From the NCBI RefSeq assembly GCF_000429365.1, contig NZ_AUBS01000008.1:62001-126000 (forward strand): a stretch of DNA of 64,000 nucleotides. The letters are read 5' to 3'. Below the pieces are notes generated by a model. The model saw nothing but the letters and a program-made list of their open reading frames with translations, did no database searches and was not told where the DNA came from. Shown one piece after another: positions 43,858 through 52,051 of the stretch (the stretch's first letter is position 1; every line of letters starts with the position of its first letter). The stretch is from Pseudodonghicola xiamenensis DSM 18339. GTDB taxonomy: Bacteria > Pseudomonadota > Alphaproteobacteria > Rhodobacterales > Rhodobacteraceae. The position numbers were made by a program, and so were the translations under genes.

Positions 43858-44722
43858 TGAGCGCCTCCATCAGCTTGGCGTTGAAACCGGTCATATCGGC
43901 GTTGAAGGCATCGAGATCGAAGTCGACCTCAGCAATACGGGGGGTGTAGGTCCCCTCTTCCACCGCAGCCGTGATGCGGTCGTATTCAGCCTGGTCGATC
44001 GGCTTCCATTTCACGATGTCACCCGGTTTGAAGAACACCATGAAGTCCTTGAGATAGGAGACCTTCTGTTCCGGATCGAAGATCGGCATCGGTGTGATGC
44101 CGAACATCTGATAGCCACCGGCGCCCCGCACCGAATAGATGCAGGAGAAGCAGCCGCCATAGCCAACCGTCTGTTTCGGCGTATCGGTACGCGGACGCAG
44201 GTATTTCGGCACCTCGAGCTGCTTGTCGCGATCCACCAGTTGATAGAGGAACGGCAGCCCCGCGACGAACCCCACCATCGATACGAACCAGGGTTGCGAA
44301 TGGAAGGCCTCGATAAAGGCCTCGACACTGTCATAGCCGTTGATCCGGGCGGCATAATCCAGATCGGAGCCGCTGGGGTCCTGATGCCGTTCGCGGAACC
44401 GCATCAGGGTTTCATGGGTCCAGGGGTCCTGGAAGAACACAGGGATCTCGATGATCCGGGTCGACAGGCGCTTTTCGGCGGTCTCGGCCTTGTGCTCCAG
44501 TTCCTTGATCCGCGCCATCATGTCGGCAGGCGCGATCACGTCGGGATCGAAGCGCACCTCGAACGAGGCGTTGGCGGGGCAGATTTCGGTCACCCCGGGG
44601 ATATTCGCCTCGCGCACCGCGTTGCTCATCGAAAGCGAGATGAAAAACGCGTCCAGCGACATTTCCTCATCTACTTCGACATAGATGTGTTCGTCGCCGC
44701 CGTAAGAATATCGTGTCTTCAC
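43847..44722 (-). CDS. pxpB: PxpB/KipI-family subunit (divergent AHS1)
   Basis: A 291-residue AHS1-family protein. The layout matches KipI/PxpB, but the usual GFxPGFPYL motif reads GFVAGLPFLYQL, and the usual GSVGIAGxQTGIYPxxSPGGW motif reads TVGYGGCFSCIYSVRGAGGY. These changes at the catalytic face suggest a substrate other than 5-oxoproline. I start at the GTG at 44722 because AGGAGG lies 6 bases upstream and the product begins MKTRYSYGGDEHIYVEVDEE. It overlaps accC by four bases (GTGA). Confidence 0.85.
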   Translation of the reverse strand: MKTRYSYGGDEHIYVEVDEEMSLDAFFISLSMSNAVREANIPGVTEICPANASFEVRFDPDVIAPADMMARIKELEHKAETAEKRLSTRIIEIPVFFQDPWTHETLMRFRERHQDPSGSDLDYAARINGYDSVEAFIEAFHSQPWFVSMVGFVAGLPFLYQLVDRDKQLEVPKYLRPRTDTPKQTVGYGGCFSCIYSVRGAGGYQMFGITPMPIFDPEQKVSYLKDFMVFFKPGDIVKWKPIDQAEYDRITAAVEEGTYTPRIAEVDFDLDAFNADMTGFNAKLMEALNDA

Positions 44723-46101
44723 GACGCACCTCCTGTTGTTGCTTTTGTCAGATTGCCGGCCTCCAACCAGGGTTCGAGCCACTGGGTGTGGAAATCGCCG
44801 GCCTGAACGCCGGGATCGGCCGCCAGTGCCTTGTGCAGCGGCGCGGTCGTCTTCAGCCCCTCAAGGCTCAGTTCCTCGAGCGCCGCGGCAAGCTTGGCGA
44901 TCGCCTCGGTGCGGGTCGGCGCCTGAACGATCAGCTTGCCCAGCAACGAGTCATAGAAGGGCGGGATCTGATAGCCTTCGTAAAGGAAGTGATCGAAGCG
45001 CACCCCCTCGCCTTCCGGCAGGGTCATGGCGCCGACCTTGCCAGGCCAGGGCATGAACTGCATCAGCGGGTCTTCGGCGTTGATCCGCACCTCGATGGCA
45101 TGGCCCGTGCGGGTGATATCCGCCTGTGTCAGGCTCAGCTTTTCGCCGCCGCAAACCTTGATCATCTCCTGCACCAGATCGACGCCGGTGATCATCTCGG
45201 TCACCGGGTGTTCCACCTGGATACGGGTGTTCATCTCGATGAAGTAGAACTCGTTGCGGGCACTGTCATAGAGGTATTCCAGCGTCCCGGCACCGCGATA
45301 ATTCACCGCCTGGGCCAAGGCCACGGCCGAGGCACAGAGCGCCTCGCGCGTCTCATTATCAAGACAGGCGGCACCCGCCTCTTCCCAGACCTTCTGCCGT
45401 CGCCGCTGCAGCGAGCATTCGCGTTCATAGCAGTGGATCGCGGTTTCGCCATCGCCGAGGATCTGCACCTCGATATGACGCGGGCTTTGCACCGCGCGCT
45501 CCAGATAGAGTCCACCGTCGCCGAAGGCCGCCTGTGCCTCGGCCTGGGCCTGCGGGGCGAGCTTGCGCAGCTCCGCCTCATCCGCCGCGATGCGGATGCC
45601 ACGCCCGCCACCGCCGGCAGCGGCCTTGATCATCACCGGGTATCCGACGGTCTTGGCAACTTCGGCGGCCTCGTCCACGGTGCCGATCCGGCCCTTGGAC
45701 CCCGGCACCACCGGGACGCCCGCAGCCTCGGCCGCCTGACGCGCGGCGACCTTGTCGCCCATCCGTTCGATGGTTTCGGCAGAGGGACCGACATAGGCGA
45801 TCCCGGCCTCGGCCAAGGCCCGGGCGAAGGCCGGGCTTTCCGACAGGAACCCGTACCCCGGGTGCACCGCATCAGCCTTCGTCTGCTGCGCCGCCGCCAC
45901 GACCTTGGCAATATCCAGATAGGAGTCCTTCGACGGCGCCGGCCCGATGCAGATGGCCTCATCCGCGAGCTTGACGGCCAGCATGTCGGCGTCGCCCTCG
46001 GAATAGGCCTGAATGGTGTGAATGCCCAACTCCCGTGCGGCCCGAATGATCCGGACCGCGATCTCCCCCCGGTTCGCGATGAAAAGACGGCTGATGGTCA
46101 T
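44719..46101 (-). CDS. accC: Biotin carboxylase (AccC-like), pxp operon copy
   Basis: A 460-residue ATP-grasp biotin carboxylase that carboxylates carrier-bound biotin with bicarbonate. Motifs are FIANRGEIAVRIIRAARELG, HPGYGFLSESPAFA, the Gly-rich ATP lid IKAAAGGGGRGIRI, LERAVQSPRHIEVQILGDG, the catalytic ECSLQRRRQKVWEEAGAACL stretch and FIEMNTRIQVEHPVTEMITG. All key residues look intact. Set between a biotin carrier gene and pxpB, it is unlikely to be the housekeeping acetyl-CoA carboxylase subunit, which normally pairs with a longer accB. The symbol refers to family only. Confidence 0.92.
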   Translation of the reverse strand: MTISRLFIANRGEIAVRIIRAARELGIHTIQAYSEGDADMLAVKLADEAICIGPAPSKDSYLDIAKVVAAAQQTKADAVHPGYGFLSESPAFARALAEAGIAYVGPSAETIERMGDKVAARQAAEAAGVPVVPGSKGRIGTVDEAAEVAKTVGYPVMIKAAAGGGGRGIRIAADEAELRKLAPQAQAEAQAAFGDGGLYLERAVQSPRHIEVQILGDGETAIHCYERECSLQRRRQKVWEEAGAACLDNETREALCASAVALAQAVNYRGAGTLEYLYDSARNEFYFIEMNTRIQVEHPVTEMITGVDLVQEMIKVCGGEKLSLTQADITRTGHAIEVRINAEDPLMQFMPWPGKVGAMTLPEGEGVRFDHFLYEGYQIPPFYDSLLGKLIVQAPTRTEAIAKLAAALEELSLEGLKTTAPLHKALAADPGVQAGDFHTQWLEPWLEAGNLTKATTGGAS

Positions 46102-46103
46102 TG

Positions 46104-46340
46104 TCAGTCGTCCAGCTCCGCCAGGACGGCGCCGGCCATCACCGGCGCCTCGTTCTCGGCGACATAGCTGGCGAAGGTGCCCGCCGCCTCGGCCTTGACC
46201 TCAATGAAGGTCTTCATCACCTCGATCAGCCCGATCACGTCGCCCACGGCCACCGCATCCCCCTGGGCCTTATAGGCGGGCTCCTCCGGCGAGGGCTTGT
46301 GATAGAAGGTGCCGGGCAGCGGGGATTGGATTTGTGTCAT
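46104..46340 (-). CDS. Short biotin carboxyl carrier protein
   Basis: A 78-residue stand-alone biotinyl domain. The biotinylation site is Lys43 in LIEVMKTFIEV, where the common EAMKM is replaced by EVMKT, as in carriers tied to AHS1/AHS2-type carboxylases. The hammerhead fold is visible from SPLPGTFYHKPSPEEPAYKA to APVMAGAVLAELDD. It lacks the Pro/Ala-rich N-terminal half of housekeeping AccB. It lies 2 bp before accC, so the two must be made together. Confidence 0.9.
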   Translation of the reverse strand: MTQIQSPLPGTFYHKPSPEEPAYKAQGDAVAVGDVIGLIEVMKTFIEVKAEAAGTFASYVAENEAPVMAGAVLAELDD

Positions 46341-46373
46341 TGTCTTTCTCTCTCCTGTTGGGCCGATTTTGGG

Positions 46374-47156
46374 TCAGGCCATGTTTTCAAGAACTGTTGC
46401 GGCCGGCGCGATGGTGATGCCGTTGTCCAGCAGCGCCTTGCGGATCGCCCTGCCGTTTTCCAGGGCGCCCGGCGTATCGGAATGGAAGCAGATCGACTCG
46501 AATTCGATCTTGATGTCGTTGCCGGTCACCGTGCGCACCAGGCCCTCCTTACAGGCCCGCAGACATTTGTCGGCAATCGCCTGCGGGTCGGGCCGCGCCA
46601 CTTGACGGGCGAAAACGATCGAACCGCTGTCATCATAGTCACGATCCGCATAAAATTCGCGCACCACCCGCTGGCCCATGCGCCTGGCGATCTCGTAGGT
46701 CTTGGAAATATCCATGCAGAACAGGATCGCGTCGCCGCAGGTCTTGCTGAGCGTATCGACCAGATGCTGAGACAGCTCCTCGTTCACCGCAGCTTCCATA
46801 TAAAGCGCGCCGTGCGGCTTGATGTGCTGGAGCTGCACCCCATAGCGGCGGCCGAATTCACGGATCGCGCCCACCTGATAGAGGATGTCGTTGACCAGTT
46901 CTTCCGAATTGGTGCGGATATAGCGCCGGCCAAAGCCCTGCAGATCGCGATATCCCGGATGTGCCCCGATGCCGACGCCATGCTGCTGCGCCAGCTTGAC
47001 CACCCGGTCGATGGTGCTGGGATCGCCTGCATGAAACCCGGCCGCGATATTGGCCGAGCTGATCAGCTCCATCAGGTCCTCGTCCGCCGCCTCCCCCAGG
47101 GTCCAATGGCCGAAGCCTTCGCCCATGTCACAGTTCAGATCGATGATGCCACGCAT
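46374..47156 (-). CDS. pxpA: PxpA, LamB/YcsF-family 5-oxoprolinase subunit A
   Basis: A 260-residue protein with the YcsF signatures [64 protein letters not shown] and [12 protein letters not shown]. In E. coli and Bacillus, PxpA with PxpB and PxpC hydrolyses 5-oxoproline using ATP. The usual NIACGFHAGDP reads [11 protein letters not shown], and SICVHGD reads SICFHSD, so the active site is somewhat altered. It is the first gene of the minus-strand operon and faces the divergent LysR gene. Confidence 0.9.
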   Translation of the reverse strand: MRGIIDLNCDMGEGFGHWTLGEAADEDLMELISSANIAAGFHAGDPSTIDRVVKLAQQHGVGIGAHPGYRDLQGFGRRYIRTNSEELVNDILYQVGAIREFGRRYGVQLQHIKPHGALYMEAAVNEELSQHLVDTLSKTCGDAILFCMDISKTYEIARRMGQRVVREFYADRDYDDSGSIVFARQVARPDPQAIADKCLRACKEGLVRTVTGNDIKIEFESICFHSDTPGALENGRAIRKALLDNGITIAPAATVLENMA

Positions 47157-47332
47157 GGTCTCGCCCCTGTTAGTCTTCTGGAGGCATCTTCACTTTCGTT
47201 TCATGTAGAAGTAAAATTCTAAATGCTGCGAATGCAAATTCTGAAAATCCGATAATGCAACGATCTGCCCATTGCGGTAAATCTCTGTAAAATCGCTGTT
47301 TTTCCAAGACAAAAAGGCAAGGCGCGGCCATA

Positions 47333-47349
47333 TATCGGTTTTTCCGATA
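47333..47349. promoter_or_regulatory. LysR-type operator in the pxpA-lysR gap
   Basis: TATCGG-TTTTT-CCGATA is a perfect palindrome containing the LysR T-N11-A core (T at 47335, A at 47347). It lies about 30 bp before the lysR start in an AT-rich 223-bp divergent region. A second half site, CCGATA, is at 47249-47254, in the direction of pxpA. Confidence 0.65.
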
Positions 47350-47379
47350 ATGATGCGACAGAAAACCGGGAGACCCGTG

Positions 47380-48300
47380 ATGATGAACATTCGGCATCTG
47401 AAGTACTTCGTGGCGACGGCTGAATCGGGCCAGGTCAGCCGCGCCGCCAACCTGCTGGCGATCTCCCAATCCTCGGTCACCGGGGCGATCCGCGATCTCG
47501 AGACCGAGCTGGGCACAGATCTGTTTCTACGCACCTCGCACGGGATGGAACTGACCGAGGCGGGGCGCGAATTTCTCGCCTCGGCGCGGGAAATCCTGCA
47601 GAAGCTGGACGAGGCCACCAAGCTGACCAGACGGCATTCCACGGTCAGCGGTGTGATTTCTCTGGCGGCCTCCTATACGGTGATCGGGTATTTCCTGCCC
47701 TATCACCTGGATCGGCTGCAGCATCTCTATCCCGGGCTGGAGGTCCGGCTGAGCGAGCTGAACCGCGAGAGCATCGAAGAGGGGCTGCTGTCGAACCGCT
47801 TCGACATGGCGGTGGTCCTGACCTCGAACCTGAACAACCCCGAGCTGGAAAGCGAGACATTGCTGAAATCCACCCGGCGGCTCTGGGTGCCGAACAACCA
47901 TCCGTTCCAGCGCCGCGGCAAGGCGAGTTTCGAGGAGATCGCGCAAGAGGATTACATCATGCTGACGGTCGACGAGGCCGCCCACACCACAATGAAATAC
48001 TGGAGCATGACCAGTTTTCAACCGCGGGTGAAACTGCGCACCTCCTCGGTCGAGGCAGTGCGGTCGATGGTGGCCAACGGTCAGGGGGTGACGATGCTGT
48101 CGGACATGGTCTATCGCCCCTGGTCGCTTGAGGGAAAACGCATCGGCACGCTCACCACAGACAAGGAAATCCCGTCGATGGACGTCGGTCTGGCGTGGAG
48201 ACGGGGCATCGAATTCTCGCGCCCCGTCTCGGTCCTGGTGGACTATTTCAAGCAGTGTTACGCCCTGCCCCAGACGCCGTTTTCGCTGGGACGGGGGTGA
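47380..48300 (+). CDS. LysR-family regulator of the pxp operon
   Basis: A 306-residue LysR activator. The winged helix-turn-helix is at the N-terminus (MNIRHLKYFVATAESGQVSR, AANLLAISQSSVTGAIRDLE), followed by the linker helix and the ligand-binding domain (SLAASYTVIGYFLPYHLDRL, VRSMVANGQGVTMLSDMVYR). I use the ATG at 47380 because GGGAG lies about 7 bases upstream; a start at 47350 is also open. Divergent placement next to pxpA and a T-N11-A palindrome in the gap suggest it controls that operon, sensing the operon's substrate. Confidence 0.9.
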   Translation: MMNIRHLKYFVATAESGQVSRAANLLAISQSSVTGAIRDLETELGTDLFLRTSHGMELTEAGREFLASAREILQKLDEATKLTRRHSTVSGVISLAASYTVIGYFLPYHLDRLQHLYPGLEVRLSELNRESIEEGLLSNRFDMAVVLTSNLNNPELESETLLKSTRRLWVPNNHPFQRRGKASFEEIAQEDYIMLTVDEAAHTTMKYWSMTSFQPRVKLRTSSVEAVRSMVANGQGVTMLSDMVYRPWSLEGKRIGTLTTDKEIPSMDVGLAWRRGIEFSRPVSVLVDYFKQCYALPQTPFSLGRG

Positions 48301-48304
48301 AGGC

Positions 48305-49282
48305 TCAGGGCTTCAGCAGCACCTTGCCGGCCTTGCCCGGTGCCAGCGAGGCACGCACCGCGTCGCCGATCCGGTCCAGCGGGAAGATCGCCTCGACCGG
48401 AAGCTGCACGGCACCGGTGATGACCAGGCGCATCAGTTCACCGAAGAGACGCTGACGTTCGTCCGCAGGCATCGCCGCGCTGACCTTGGCGCCCCAGAAG
48501 CCCTTGACCACCGCCTGTTTGAAGATCAGATCGCCCGAGGAGATCTGCATCGGCTCGCCAGTCATTGTGCCGAAGGAGACCAACAGCCCATCATCACCCA
48601 GAAGCGACAGCAGATCACCGCTGGCGGTGCCGCCGACGGAATCGATGGCAGCCACGATGGGAGCATCCCCGGCCAGCGCGCGGACCTGTTGCTTCCAGCC
48701 CTCGGCGGCGGTGGACACCACGTTGCCGATCCCCAGCGTCTCGAGCTCACCAATACCGGCATCACGACGCACCAGATTGATCACATTGATGCCGCGCGCC
48801 TTGCCCAGCATGGCGACCGCCTTGCCGACCATGCCGTTGGCGGTGTTCTGAACGATCCAGTCGCCTTCCTTGACCTCAAGGAACTCCAGCAGCGTCAGGG
48901 CGCTGAACGGCATGGCGATCAACTGCGCCGCCGCCTCGTCGCCGATCTCCTCGGGCAATGGCACCAGCCCCTTGGCTGAGGCGGTGAAATACTCCGCCCA
49001 AGTGCCATGGACGCCGGCGACGGCGACCCGTTGGCCCAGGGTCACGCCCTCGACGCCTTCGCCCAGCGCGTCGACGGTGCCGACCGCCTCGGACCCGCCG
49101 ATGGCCGGCAGTTCGGGTTTATAGCCATATTGGCCACGCACGGTCCAAAGATCGTGGTTGTGGATCGGCGACAGGATCGTCTTGATCCGCACCTGACCCG
49201 CTGCGGGGTCCGGCAGGGGCGCGTCGACGGGGGCCAGAACCTCGGCCGGGTCGCCGAAGGTTGCATGTTTTGCAGTACGCAT
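48305..49282 (-). CDS. MDR-family NADPH:quinone-type oxidoreductase
   Basis: A 325-residue medium-chain dehydrogenase/reductase. It has the GroES-like N-terminal domain (PELPAIGGSEAVGTVDALGE, GQRVAVAG) and a Rossmann domain (WIVQNTANGMVGKAVAMLGK). The catalytic and structural Zn ligands (Cys pairs) are absent, so it belongs to the zinc-free quinone/enoyl reductase group. It is the last gene of the tetR-ohr unit, so it probably reduces reactive electrophiles. It converges on the LysR gene with only four bases between the stops. Confidence 0.88.
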   Translation of the reverse strand: MRTAKHATFGDPAEVLAPVDAPLPDPAAGQVRIKTILSPIHNHDLWTVRGQYGYKPELPAIGGSEAVGTVDALGEGVEGVTLGQRVAVAGVHGTWAEYFTASAKGLVPLPEEIGDEAAAQLIAMPFSALTLLEFLEVKEGDWIVQNTANGMVGKAVAMLGKARGINVINLVRRDAGIGELETLGIGNVVSTAAEGWKQQVRALAGDAPIVAAIDSVGGTASGDLLSLLGDDGLLVSFGTMTGEPMQISSGDLIFKQAVVKGFWGAKVSAAMPADERQRLFGELMRLVITGAVQLPVEAIFPLDRIGDAVRASLAPGKAGKVLLKP

Positions 49283-49299
49283 GGTGGTCTTCCTTGAAC

Positions 49300-49710
49300 T
49301 TAGGCAGCAGTCACGTGCAGACGCACGTCGATATTGTCGCGGGTGGCATTGGAATAGGGGCAGACCTGATGGGTCGCGGCGATCAGCTTCTGCGCCTCTG
49401 CCTCGGACAGACCGGGCACGTCGATGTAGATGTCGAGATCGAGCTTGTAGCCACCTTCCGGGGTCTGGCCGATGCCGACCTCGACCGAGGTTTTACTGCC
49501 GGTGGCATCGAGCCCCATCTGTTTCGAGACGACCGCCAGGGCACCGTCGAAACAGGCGGCATAGCCCAGCGCGAAAAGCTGTTCGGGGTTGGCGCCGGCC
49601 TTGCCTGATCCGGGCACCGCCAGATCGAAGGCGAGACTGCCGTCGTCAAGTTCGGTATGGCCGGAACGGCCGCCGGTCGCGGTGGCGCGGGTCTTGTAGA
49701 AAATCTTCAT
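49300..49710 (-). CDS. ohr: Organic hydroperoxide resistance protein (Ohr/OsmC family)
   Basis: A 136-residue thiol peroxidase that reduces organic hydroperoxides. The two catalytic cysteines are present in family context: Cys53 in ALGYAACFDGA and Cys117 in THQVCPYSNATR. The N-terminus MKIFYKTRATATGGRSGHTE and the segment KAGANPEQLFA are typical of Ohr rather than OsmC. The ATG at 49710 has GAGGA 5 bases upstream, within 3 bases of the tetR stop, so it is co-translated with the repressor. Confidence 0.94.
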   Translation of the reverse strand: MKIFYKTRATATGGRSGHTELDDGSLAFDLAVPGSGKAGANPEQLFALGYAACFDGALAVVSKQMGLDATGSKTSVEVGIGQTPEGGYKLDLDIYIDVPGLSEAEAQKLIAATHQVCPYSNATRDNIDVRLHVTAA

Positions 49711-49711
49711 C

Positions 49712-50350
49712 TCAGTCCTCCTCTGGGTCAGGGTGAATATGCGAATGTCCGGAACAGACCAGCAGCGCCTGGGTCGCCTCATAGGCCTGACGCATCGGCG
49801 CACGATCGCGCGAAAGTTTGGTCAGCAGCGCCGCGCCCAGCCACATCTGATACAGCATCTGCGCCAATCCCGGCGCGGGCGCACCACCGGGCAGAGAGCC
49901 ATCGGCACGCGCCTCTGCGATCATCTGCGCGATCCGGGCGATCAACGCCTCGGTCCCCTCGCTCAGCACCAGGCGCATGTCTTCGGACAGATCGGCAACC
50001 TCGGCGGCCAGCTTGACGACAAGGCAATCCTCGGCCCAGCCCCGGGCCGGATCCTCGGTGCCCGCCAGCCAGGCGCCCCAATAGCGCATCAGCCGGGTTC
50101 GCCCGTCAGGCAGATCGGCGGCCAGTAGCTGATCCATCAGCGCCAGATAGCCATCGACGTATTGCTGCAACAGGGCGCAACCGAAGGCCTCTTTCGAGGG
50201 GAAGTAATAATAGAACGATCCCTTGGGCACGCCGGAGGCCTTCAAGACTTCCTGCAAACCAACGCCCACAAACCCCTTCTTCAAGACAAGCGCATGGCCC
50301 GTCTCGAGGATCTTCCGGCGTGTCGCCTCGGCTTTACTGATCTGTGTCAT
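49712..50350 (-). CDS. TetR-family repressor, NemR-like
   Basis: A 212-residue regulator. The helix-turn-helix is in residues 10-55 (ATRRKILETGHALVLKKGFV, LQEVLKASGVPKGSFYYYFP), the subgroup pattern of NemR/AcuR-type repressors. Cys109 in GWAEDCLVVKLAAEV falls close to the electrophile-sensing Cys106 of E. coli NemR. First gene of the unit with ohr and the MDR oxidoreductase. The operator-like TAGAC-N5-GTCTA lies 22 bp before its start, so autoregulation relieved by reactive electrophiles is likely. No MarR-type OhrR is present here. Confidence 0.88.
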   Translation of the reverse strand: MTQISKAEATRRKILETGHALVLKKGFVGVGLQEVLKASGVPKGSFYYYFPSKEAFGCALLQQYVDGYLALMDQLLAADLPDGRTRLMRYWGAWLAGTEDPARGWAEDCLVVKLAAEVADLSEDMRLVLSEGTEALIARIAQMIAEARADGSLPGGAPAPGLAQMLYQMWLGAALLTKLSRDRAPMRQAYEATQALLVCSGHSHIHPDPEED

Positions 50351-50371
50351 GACCTTTCAGATAGGTTAAAA

Positions 50372-50386
50372 TAGACCGGTCGTCTA
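50372..50386. promoter_or_regulatory. NemR-box-like operator before tetR-ohr
   Basis: TAGAC-CGGTC-GTCTA, an inverted repeat 22 bp upstream of the tetR start. It resembles the E. coli NemR box, which is built on TAGACC/GGTCTA. Confidence 0.7.
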
Positions 50387-50431
50387 GTAGCATTTCCGTG
50401 ATCCTTCCGGCCCCACGTCCGCCAACGAAGA

Positions 50432-50449
50432 AGGGGCCCGAAGGCCCCT
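50432..50449 (-). terminator. Terminator after the phosphonate operon
   Basis: AGGGGCC-CGAA-GGCCCCT with TTCTTCGTT following on the minus strand, 33 bp past the stop of the sulfatase/phosphonate monoesterase gene. Confidence 0.75.
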
Positions 50450-50481
50450 GTCCTGCTCCATATGATCCGCGCGCCCGTCGC

Positions 50482-51981
50482 TCAGCGGCGGGGATTGCGG
50501 CCGCGCTTCACCCCCTCCGGCGTGATCATGGTCCAGCCGAAACGGCCCTCGGCATGGGTCATGCGGTGATCCAGCAGACGGCGCGTCATTGCCAACAGCC
50601 GGGGGGCCTGGGCGGGATCAGTGGCAAGGTCCCGCGCCTCCCCGTCTTCGGCATGATCGAACAACAGCGGCGGCACCCCGCCGTTGACATGCACCAGCGT
50701 GTGCCGCCCCTCGCGCAGGATGCAAAGGTTTGCGCGATCCGCCGTCACCCCCAGCGCCCTCTGCGCCACCGTGGGCGTGATCGGATCGCCGAAATCGAGC
50801 TCGGAATAGCTGTAATCGCGCCAACTCTCCGGCGCCTCGCCAGCCAGGAAGGGGCGCAGGCTGCGCCCGTCCATGGTATCGGGGATATCGACGCCCAGCA
50901 GATCGAGGATGGTGGGGGTGACATCCACCGATTCCGTCATCGCCTCGACGGCACGACCAAAGGCCTCCGGCTGATCGGGGTCGCGAATGATCAGCGGTAC
51001 GTGATAGGCGGCCTCGTGATAGGTCATCTTGCCCCAAAGGCCGTAATCGCCCAGCATCTCGCCATGATCGGCGGAGACCACCAGCAGCGTGTCATCATAC
51101 TGGCCGCTATCCTTCAGCCAGGCGATGACGCGGCCAATATGGTGGTCGACCTCGGTGGCGAGACCCAGATAGATCGCCCGCAACAGCGCGACATTTTCCG
51201 GCGTGGCCTCCAGATCTGGAAACCCCACGACATTGCGCGCAATGCGCTGCGCCGCCCGGGCAGGTGCGTCGATCATATGGCCATCGCTTTGTGCCGGGGC
51301 CGGCAGGCTGGCGGGATCATACATACGGTTATAGGGCGCTGGCGCGACCAGTGGCGGATGCGGTCGGATATAGGTCAGATGGGCGCACCAGCCGCGCGGC
51401 CTCACGGCAATTTCCGACAGGAAGCGATCGGTCAGAAAAGCGGTATCGCTGTCCTCGGCGCGGTAGAGCGCGGGATCGTCGGGCCGATCGCCTGCGGGGC
51501 GAAAGATCTCCTCCCCCGCCGGCACGTCATAGCCCTGCCGGGCCAGATGGGCGCGCCAGGGCCAACTTTCCTCGAGCCGCATCTCCAGCGCCTCGTCAAA
51601 GCCGGGCATCACCTGTTCATAGCTGGTCAGCGCCGGATCGGCCGGGTCATGCGCCCGGGGGTCACGCGCGCTGTCGGTATAGCCGTAGAGCAACGGCAAC
51701 CAACCGCCGCGCCTGAGTTCAGTCGCCAGATTGGGGCAGTCGGCCGGCAGCGGCGTGCCATTGCGCACGGCACGATGGTTCATTGCATATTGCCCGGTCA
51801 GGATCGAGGCGCGCGACGGCCCACAGGGGTTGGTCACCGAATAATGCCGGCGAAAGCTGACCGCCTCGCCCATCAATGCCCGCAGGTTGGGCAAATCGAC
51901 ATGGGCGGCCAACGCCCCGTGCAGGCAATCGGCACGAAACTGGTCGATCACCACGAAAAGCAGGTTTCTGCGCGGGGGCAT
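50482..51981 (-). CDS. Alkaline phosphatase superfamily hydrolase (phosphonate monoester hydrolase/sulfatase)
   Basis: A 499-residue enzyme with the formylglycine active site: Cys53 in NPCGPSRASILTG (CxPSR) and N-terminal metal ligand Asp13 in FVVIDQFRAD. The run YAMNHRAVRNGTPLPADCPN followed by LLYGYTDSARDPR closely follows the pattern I know from bacterial phosphonate monoester hydrolases. A further metal site is VVSADHGEMLGDYGLWGKM. The ATG at 51981 has AGGAG 6 bases upstream; the frame is open further but gives unrelated residues. Position after phnW, phnX and an amidase gene favours a phosphonate monoester substrate over a sulfate ester. Confidence 0.85.
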   Translation of the reverse strand: MPPRRNLLFVVIDQFRADCLHGALAAHVDLPNLRALMGEAVSFRRHYSVTNPCGPSRASILTGQYAMNHRAVRNGTPLPADCPNLATELRRGGWLPLLYGYTDSARDPRAHDPADPALTSYEQVMPGFDEALEMRLEESWPWRAHLARQGYDVPAGEEIFRPAGDRPDDPALYRAEDSDTAFLTDRFLSEIAVRPRGWCAHLTYIRPHPPLVAPAPYNRMYDPASLPAPAQSDGHMIDAPARAAQRIARNVVGFPDLEATPENVALLRAIYLGLATEVDHHIGRVIAWLKDSGQYDDTLLVVSADHGEMLGDYGLWGKMTYHEAAYHVPLIIRDPDQPEAFGRAVEAMTESVDVTPTILDLLGVDIPDTMDGRSLRPFLAGEAPESWRDYSYSELDFGDPITPTVAQRALGVTADRANLCILREGRHTLVHVNGGVPPLLFDHAEDGEARDLATDPAQAPRLLAMTRRLLDHRMTHAEGRFGWTMITPEGVKRGRNPRR

Positions 51982-52018
51982 GGCGGTCTCCTGTTGCCGT
52001 CTTGCGGTCTTCGGGAAA

Positions 52019-52045
52019 GCCCGCGCCATGGCTGGCGGCGCGGGC
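52019..52045 (-). terminator. GC hairpin between the amidase and monoesterase genes
   Basis: GCCCGCGCC-(9)-GGCGCGGGC in the 70-bp gap, followed on the minus strand by TTTCCC. May only partly stop transcription. Confidence 0.5.
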
Positions 52046-52051
52046 CTGCTT

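Noticed and set aside
44719..46340. Housekeeping acetyl-CoA carboxylase AccB-AccC
   Set aside because: The carrier is only 78 residues with EVMKT at the biotin site, and the genes are locked between pxpA and pxpB.
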